From an uncultured Pseudodesulfovibrio sp. (lineage in GTDB: Bacteria > Desulfobacterota > Desulfovibrionia > Desulfovibrionales > Desulfovibrionaceae), in NCBI RefSeq assembly GCF_963662885.1, contig NZ_OY760059.1:124001-188000 (forward strand): a DNA stretch of 64,000 nt. The letters are read 5' to 3'. The notes beneath the pieces were generated by a model. The model was given only the letters and a program-made list of their open reading frames with translations. It was not told the origin of the DNA and searched no databases. A program made the translations under genes and the position numbers. Of this stretch, positions 59,071 to 64,000 are shown in pieces (the stretch's first letter is position 1; each line of letters begins with the position of its first letter).

Positions 59071-59493
59071 ATGGTAGTACCTGACAAAACAATTTTTATC
59101 CAAGGTCTGAACTTCATTGTGATGATCTTCTTGCTGAATGTCGTGCTGATCCGTCCGATCCGCGAAATCATCAAGAAACGCAAGGGGTTGATGTCTGACC
59201 AGCTGGAGAAGATCGAGGGCTTCAACTCCAGTGCCGCGAAAAAAGTGGCCGACTACGAGGTCCAACTGGCCGAGGCGCGCAAGGCTGCCGGAGAAATCCG
59301 CAACGCCGCCAAGGACGAAGGCGTGGCTCAGGAACAGGCCATGCTGGCCGAAGCCGGCAAGGAAGCCTCGAGCCTGATCAAGGCCAACCGCGCCGAGATC
59401 CAGTCCGAAGTCAAGACTGCCATGGAGCAGCTGACCAAGGACGTGTACGACTACGCTGAGAAGGCGACAGGCAAGATCCTGGGCCAGGCTTAG
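59071..59493 (+). CDS. ATP synthase F0 subunit b'
   Basis: 140 residues: one membrane helix (about 10-28), then a long charged helix forming the peripheral stalk (LIRPIREIIKKRKGLMSDQLEKIE and beyond). No signal peptide. The presence of two b-type genes in a row marks this as the b/b' heterodimer type known in cyanobacteria and many proteobacteria. It is first in the operon; the a and c subunit genes are not upstream. GGGGG about nine bases before ATG 59071 serves as ribosome site. Confidence 0.88.
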   Translation: MVVPDKTIFIQGLNFIVMIFLLNVVLIRPIREIIKKRKGLMSDQLEKIEGFNSSAAKKVADYEVQLAEARKAAGEIRNAAKDEGVAQEQAMLAEAGKEASSLIKANRAEIQSEVKTAMEQLTKDVYDYAEKATGKILGQA

Positions 59494-59513
59494 ACAAGAG
59501 GAGGGTTTCCACT

Positions 59514-60101
59514 TTGAAACGGACGTACCTGTTTTTTACGGTTCTGCTGACCGCCCTGGCGATCTCCACGGTCGCTTTCGCAAGTGAGCACGGCCCGCAT
59601 CTCGAGGGTTGGTTCCTGGCGGACTATCAGTTGGAGCGGTACATTTTCCGGCTGATCAACCTGGTGCTGTTCCTCGGGGTCATCTATTGGGCCGCAGGCT
59701 CCAAGATCAAGGACTTCTTCGTCGGACGCCGTGACGGCATCAAGCAGGATCTCGACGATCTGCAGACCCGTCAGATTGAGGCTGAGAAGAAGCTCAAGGA
59801 AGTCGAGGCGAGCATCGCCAACATGGCTCAGGAGAAGCAGCAGATTCTGGACGACGCCAAGGCCCAGGGTGAGGCCATCAAGACCGCCATCATCGAGAAG
59901 GCGAAGAAAGATGCCGCCAACATGGCCGAACAGGCGAAGCGCACCGCTTCCAACGAAGCGCAGGCTGCCGTCAAGACCATCCGCGCCGAAATGGCCGACA
60001 TGGTTGTCGCCGCTGCCGAAAAGATCGTTGCTGAGAAGCTGAGCGCCGAAGACCACGACAAGCTCGTGGATGACTATTTAACAAAGGTGGTGCTCAATTG
60101 A
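59514..60101 (+). CDS. atpF: ATP synthase F0 subunit b
   Basis: 195 residues. It begins with a signal-like hydrophobic segment (about 5-22, ending VAFAS) before the ordinary membrane helix (about 42-60, FRLINLVLFLGVIYWAAG) and the long stalk helix. Such an extra N-terminal segment is seen in b subunits of several deltaproteobacteria. The start is TTG 59514, with GAGGAGGG upstream. Its stop overlaps the TTG of atpH (60098-60101). It forms the stator with b' and delta. Confidence 0.93.
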   Translation: MKRTYLFFTVLLTALAISTVAFASEHGPHLEGWFLADYQLERYIFRLINLVLFLGVIYWAAGSKIKDFFVGRRDGIKQDLDDLQTRQIEAEKKLKEVEASIANMAQEKQQILDDAKAQGEAIKTAIIEKAKKDAANMAEQAKRTASNEAQAAVKTIRAEMADMVVAAAEKIVAEKLSAEDHDKLVDDYLTKVVLN

Positions 60102-60649
60102 TCGGTAACGTAGTTTCCCGCCGTTACGCCAAGGCACTCTTTGCCGTCGGCGCCGCCAAGGGCGAGTCCGAACAGGCGAAATACGGCGAACAGCTGGCTG
60201 CCATCAGAACTTCCCTCGAGGAAGCTCCCGAGGCCATGGCTTTCTTCAAGAACCCGGCCTTTAGCGCCGAGGAGAAGAAGGCAGTCGTGACCCAGCTGGT
60301 CGAGAAGATGTCGTTGGAACCGATGGTCAAGAACTTCTGCGACCTGCTGGCCGATCGCGGCCGGGTCGAGATGCTCCCCGCCATCGCTGCCGACTACAAG
60401 GCTATGATGGATGCCGTCTCCGGCGTCGTCACCGGTGAACTCGTCACGGTGAGCGAACTCAACCAGGATAGAAAATCCGCAATCCAGGCCCAACTGGAGA
60501 AGCAGGCCGGCAAGAAGCTGGAACTGTCCTTCTCCACCGACGAGTCCATTCTCGGCGGCATCGTCCTCAAGGTCGGTGACAAGGTCATGGATGCCAGCCT
60601 CAAGGCTCAGCTGCAGATTTTGAAAGAAAATATTAAAAGGGGTGAGTAG
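60098..60649 (+). CDS. atpH: ATP synthase F1 subunit delta
   Basis: 183 residues linking the top of the F1 head to the b/b' stalk. Recognised by RRYAKALFAVG near residue 7, FFKNPAFSAEEKK near 48, and the C-terminal signature DESILGGIVLKVGDKVMDASL near 148. Start is TTG 60098 with AAGGTGG upstream, overlapping the atpF stop, so translation is likely coupled. It precedes atpA by 4 bases. Confidence 0.95.
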   Translation: MIGNVVSRRYAKALFAVGAAKGESEQAKYGEQLAAIRTSLEEAPEAMAFFKNPAFSAEEKKAVVTQLVEKMSLEPMVKNFCDLLADRGRVEMLPAIAADYKAMMDAVSGVVTGELVTVSELNQDRKSAIQAQLEKQAGKKLELSFSTDESILGGIVLKVGDKVMDASLKAQLQILKENIKRGE

Positions 60650-60653
60650 GGCA

Positions 60654-62162
60654 ATGCAGATCAAAGCAGAAGAAATCAGCAAAATCATTCAGGACCAGAT
60701 TCAGAATTACGAATCTCGTGTTGAAATGAGCGAGACCGGTACCGTCCTCTATGTTGGTGACGGCATCGCTCGTGTGCACGGCGTTGAGAACGTCATGGCC
60801 ATGGAGCTGCTGGAATTCCCCGGCGGCCTGATGGGCATGGTGCTCAACCTGGAAGAAGACAACGTTGGTGTCGCCCTCCTGGGTTCCGATACCGGCGTTA
60901 AGGAAGGCGACCCGGTCAAGCGTACCGGCCAGATCTACTCCGTCCCGGTCGGCGACGGCGTCATGGGCCGCGTTGTCAACCCGCTGGGCCAGCCCATCGA
61001 CGGCCTGGGACCCATCGAGTCCACCGAAATGCGTCCGGTCGAAATGAAGGCCCCCGGCATCATCGCCCGTAAGTCCGTTCACGAGCCCTGCTACACCGGT
61101 CTCAAGGCCATTGACGCCATGACCCCGGTCGGCCGCGGCCAGCGCGAACTGGTCATCGGTGACCGCCAGACCGGTAAGACCGCTGTCTGTGTCGACGCCA
61201 TCCTTGCCCAGAAGACCACTGACGTGCACTGCTTCTACGTGGCCATCGGCCAGAAGAAAGCTTCCGTCGCCCTGGTTGCCGACGTTCTCCGTCAGCACGG
61301 CGCCATGGAATACACCACCATCGTCTCGGCTACCGCTTCCGAGCCCGCCCCGCTGCAGTACATCGCTGCCTACACCGGTGCGACCATGGCCGAGTTCTAC
61401 CGCGACAACGGCAAGCACGCCCTGATCTGCTACGATGACCTTTCCAAGCAGGCCACTGCCTACCGCGAAATGTCTCTGCTTCTTCGCCGCCCCCCGGGAC
61501 GTGAAGCGTTCCCCGGTGACGTCTTCTACCTGCACTCCCGCCTGCTGGAGCGCGCCTGCAAAGTCAACGACTCCCTGGGCGCCGGTTCCATGACCGCTCT
61601 GCCGGTTATTGAGACCCAGGCCGGTGACGTGTCGGCGTTTATTCCGACCAACGTTATCTCCATCACCGACGGCCAGATCTACCTGGAGCCGAACCTGTTC
61701 CTGTCCGGCGTTCGTCCGGCCATCAACGTCGGTCTCTCCGTCTCCCGAGTCGGTGGTTCCGCTCAGATCAAGGCCATGAAGCAGGTCGCCGGTACCCTTC
61801 GTCTCGACCTCGCCCAGTACCGCGAGCTGGCGGCGTTCGCCTCCTTCGGCTCCGACCTGGACAAGGCCACCCAGGCCAAGCTCAACCGCGGTGCCCGCAT
61901 GGTTGAACTGCTCAAGCAGCCCCAGTACCAGCCCCTGACCGTTCAGGAGCAGGTTGCGGTCCTGTACGCCGGTACCCGCGGCTTCCTTGATGACGTCGCC
62001 ATCGAGTCCGTCATGAAGTTCGAGGCCGAATTCCTGGAGTTCATGCGCAACGCCAAGTCCGCCGTTCTCAACTCCATCGCCGAGAAGGAAAAAATCGACG
62101 ACGCCGTCGAAGCCGACCTGAAGGCCGCTATCGAAGAGTTCAAGAAAGGCTTCAGCGCTTAA
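60654..62162 (+). CDS. atpA: ATP synthase F1 subunit alpha
   Basis: 502-residue regulatory nucleotide-binding subunit of F1. Landmarks: beta-barrel domain with VGDGIARVHGVENVMAMELL near 36, P-loop GDRQTGKTA near 169, ALICYDDLSKQATAYREMSL near 257, and PGREAFPGDVFYLHSRLLER near 281. Length is standard. Codon use is richer in pyrimidine-ending codons such as GGT, CGT and GTT than surrounding genes, as expected for a highly expressed gene. ATG 60654 sits after an AGGGG-rich leader. Confidence 0.98.
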   Translation: MQIKAEEISKIIQDQIQNYESRVEMSETGTVLYVGDGIARVHGVENVMAMELLEFPGGLMGMVLNLEEDNVGVALLGSDTGVKEGDPVKRTGQIYSVPVGDGVMGRVVNPLGQPIDGLGPIESTEMRPVEMKAPGIIARKSVHEPCYTGLKAIDAMTPVGRGQRELVIGDRQTGKTAVCVDAILAQKTTDVHCFYVAIGQKKASVALVADVLRQHGAMEYTTIVSATASEPAPLQYIAAYTGATMAEFYRDNGKHALICYDDLSKQATAYREMSLLLRRPPGREAFPGDVFYLHSRLLERACKVNDSLGAGSMTALPVIETQAGDVSAFIPTNVISITDGQIYLEPNLFLSGVRPAINVGLSVSRVGGSAQIKAMKQVAGTLRLDLAQYRELAAFASFGSDLDKATQAKLNRGARMVELLKQPQYQPLTVQEQVAVLYAGTRGFLDDVAIESVMKFEAEFLEFMRNAKSAVLNSIAEKEKIDDAVEADLKAAIEEFKKGFSA

Positions 62163-62178
62163 CTTAAGGGGTAATTGA

Positions 62179-63060
62179 ATGGCTTCGTTAAGAGACGTCC
62201 AGAACCAGATCACTGGCGTCAAGAAAACCAAGCAGATCACCAAGGCCATGAACATGGTGGCCTCGGCAAAACTGCGCAACGCTCAGGAGCGTATCGAACG
62301 CTTCCGTCCGTATGCGAACAAGTTTTACGAGATGCTGGGTGACTTGGCGGCCGGTGCCGACGAATCGGTACACCCGCTGCTGGAAACCCGTGAAGAAGTG
62401 AAGACCGTGGGTATCATGGTCGTCACCTCCGACCGAGGACTGTGTGGCGCGTTCAATATCAATATCATCAACACCGCCAAGAGGCTGGCCGACGCCAAGG
62501 CAGCCGAGGGCAAAACGGTCAAGATGTGGTGCATCGGCAAAAAGGCGCGCGACGCCTTCCGCAAGCTCGATTACGAGATTGTGCGTGCCGAAGCCGACGC
62601 CATGACCAACTTCGACTTCACCCTGGCCTCCAGCGTCGGTAACGAGCTGATTGCCGGGTACATCGAAGGCGACCTCGATGAGGTTCATGTTTGCTTCGGC
62701 GAATTCCAGAGCATGGCCAAACAGCCGCCCGTCGACCTGATGGTGCTGCCCATGGCCGCCCAGGAAGAGACCGCCAGCGAGGAAGCGTCCGGATCCTCCG
62801 GAGACTACTTGTACGAACCGTCCGTAGAGGGACTGCTGGCCGAGCTGCTGCCTCGGTTCATCAAGGTCCAGGTCTACCGCGGCATGCTGGATACCTCGGC
62901 ATCCGAGCACGCTGCACGTATGGCGGCCATGGATAACGCCACCAAGGCGTGCGACGAACTGACGAACACCTTGACCTTGCTCTACAACAAGACAAGGCAG
63001 GCTGCCATCACTGGCGATCTCATGGACATTGTCGGCGGCGTGGAAGCGCTGAAAGGATAA
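62179..63060 (+). CDS. atpG: ATP synthase F1 subunit gamma
   Basis: 293-residue central rotor shaft. The N-terminal helix reads SLRDVQNQITGVKKTKQITK with MVASAKLRNAQ near 28, the Rossmann-like middle has TSDRGLCGAFN near 76, and the C-terminal helix contains AARMAAMDNATKACDELTN near 245. AAGGGG precedes ATG 62179. An acidic/serine-rich insert (about 197-210) is slightly longer than usual. It lies between atpA and atpD in the common F1 order. Confidence 0.97.
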   Translation: MASLRDVQNQITGVKKTKQITKAMNMVASAKLRNAQERIERFRPYANKFYEMLGDLAAGADESVHPLLETREEVKTVGIMVVTSDRGLCGAFNINIINTAKRLADAKAAEGKTVKMWCIGKKARDAFRKLDYEIVRAEADAMTNFDFTLASSVGNELIAGYIEGDLDEVHVCFGEFQSMAKQPPVDLMVLPMAAQEETASEEASGSSGDYLYEPSVEGLLAELLPRFIKVQVYRGMLDTSASEHAARMAAMDNATKACDELTNTLTLLYNKTRQAAITGDLMDIVGGVEALKG

Positions 63061-63076
63061 AAGGGGGCTATGAAAA

Positions 63077-64000
63077 ATGGCTAATACTGGTAAAATCGTT
63101 CAGGTAATCGGCGCCGTTGTCGACGTCGAATTTACCGAAGGGAATCTTCCCAACATTCTGTCTGCGTTGGAGATCAAAAACCCCAACAATACGGACGCGC
63201 CGGACCTGGTATGCGAAGTTGCCCAGCACTTGGGTAACAACGTGGTCCGCACCATCGCCATGGACGCCACCGAAGGTCTCGTCCGCGGCATGGTTGCGAC
63301 GGATACCGAGTCTCCCATCACCGTGCCCGTCGGTTCCGGTTCTCTGGGTCGCATCATGAACGTCGTCGGCAAGCCCGTCGATGAAATGGGTGAGGTGCCC
63401 TGCGAAAAGCGGCTCCCCATCCACCGTGAAGCCCCTGCCTTCACCGAGCAGTCCACCAAGGTTGAGCTGCTCGAAACCGGCATCAAGGTCGTTGACCTGC
63501 TCATCCCGTTCCCCAAGGGCGGCAAGATGGGCCTGTTCGGCGGCGCCGGTGTCGGCAAGACCGTTATTCTCATGGAGATGATCAACAACATCGCCAAGCA
63601 GCACGGTGGTATTTCCGTGTTCGCCGGTGTTGGAGAGCGTACCCGTGAGGGCAACGACCTCTACCACGAAATGAAAGAAGCCGGCGTTCTGGAGAAAGCC
63701 GCCCTGGTCTACGGCCAGATGAACGAGCCTCCGGGAGCCCGTGCTCGTGTTGCTCTGACCGCTCTGACCTGTGCGGAATACTTCCGTGATGAGGAAGGCC
63801 AGGACGTGCTGCTCTTCGTTGATAACATCTTCCGGTTCACCCAGGCGGGTTCCGAGGTTTCCGCACTGCTGGGCCGCATGCCTTCCGCAGTTGGTTACCA
63901 GCCCACCCTGGGCACCGACCTTGGTGGCCTGCAGGAGCGCATCACCTCCACCAACAAGGGTTCGATCACCTCGGTTCAGGCCGTTTACGTCCCCGCCGAT
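63077..64000 (+). CDS. atpD: ATP synthase F1 subunit beta (5' part)
   Basis: Catalytic F1 subunit, cut by the window end after 308 codons (about two thirds). Seen: GKIVQVIGAVVDVEF near 5, P-loop GGAGVGKTV near 154, GERTREGNDLY near 187 with the catalytic Glu, and the Walker B strand VLLFVDNIFRFTQAGSEVSA near 250. ATG 63077 is the start because the nearby ATG 63070 runs into a stop after four codons. A GGGGG tract lies about 9 bases upstream. atpC would be expected beyond the window. Confidence 0.97.
   Translation, partial: MANTGKIVQVIGAVVDVEFTEGNLPNILSALEIKNPNNTDAPDLVCEVAQHLGNNVVRTIAMDATEGLVRGMVATDTESPITVPVGSGSLGRIMNVVGKPVDEMGEVPCEKRLPIHREAPAFTEQSTKVELLETGIKVVDLLIPFPKGGKMGLFGGAGVGKTVILMEMINNIAKQHGGISVFAGVGERTREGNDLYHEMKEAGVLEKAALVYGQMNEPPGARARVALTALTCAEYFRDEEGQDVLLFVDNIFRFTQAGSEVSALLGRMPSAVGYQPTLGTDLGGLQERITSTNKGSITSVQAVYVPAD

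Overview
The window is GC-rich bacterial chromosome (AT-rich only in a few spots) and looks like a sulfate-reducing deltaproteobacterium of the Desulfovibrio/Pseudodesulfovibrio type. This inference rests on the bifurcating NfnAB pair, a periplasmic sulfur-type molybdoenzyme operon with rhodaneses and a c-type cytochrome, an ATP synthase operon that starts with b' and b and lacks a/c, and long hairpin intergenic repeats. No phage, integrase, IS transposase, rRNA, tRNA or CRISPR array is visible.

Layout. 0-17 kb: housekeeping and signalling genes (aroE, a secreted cyclophilin, cheD-HDOD, an amidase, a SEL1 protein, a helicase-exonuclease fusion resembling MrfA+MrfB, a degenerate HD-GYP protein, an AbrB-type membrane protein, an NtrC-type regulator coupled to an ATP-grasp enzyme, 5-formyl-THF cyclo-ligase, pgeF, a radical SAM protein). 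16.9-17.8 kb: a 0.9-kb non-coding stretch with a ~540-bp element bounded by inverted repeats. 17.8-19.5 kb: a DUF1992 protein, era and a small EF-hand protein.

19.5-27 kb is the most interesting part. It holds a CsoR-family repressor lacking the copper-binding His, a TorD-type chaperone, and a minus-strand operon: c-type cytochrome, Tat-exported molybdopterin subunit, 4x[4Fe-4S] subunit, cytochrome b subunit, a triple-rhodanese protein, and a rhodanese-thioredoxin fusion interrupted by an in-frame TGA. That TGA falls exactly, without gaps, on the second Cys of the YC-x4-C motif present twice in the neighbouring rhodanese, and a hairpin begins two bases after it. I read it as a selenocysteine codon. 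CsoR-type palindromes sit upstream of the cytochrome and between the repressor and torD, suggesting a persulfide- or sulfur-responsive regulon for thiosulfate/polysulfide reduction.

27-47 kb: FecR and OmpA-like envelope proteins, a phosphoesterase, acetyl-CoA synthetase, a LytTR regulator with a degenerate receiver, a TAXI-type binding protein, two histidine kinases, a DUF1566 protein, NfnAB, an MFS transporter and RecQ. 47-51 kb: copA and a CopZ-like chaperone separated by an AT-rich gene resembling Abi-alpha/DUF4393 phage-resistance proteins. 51-53 kb: an O6-alkylguanine methyltransferase coupled to a TIGR01212-type radical SAM protein. 53-59 kb: the cell-shape cluster mreB-mreC-mreD-mrdA-rodA-bactofilin. 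59-64 kb: ATP synthase genes atpF'-atpF-atpH-atpA-atpG-atpD, the last cut by the window end.
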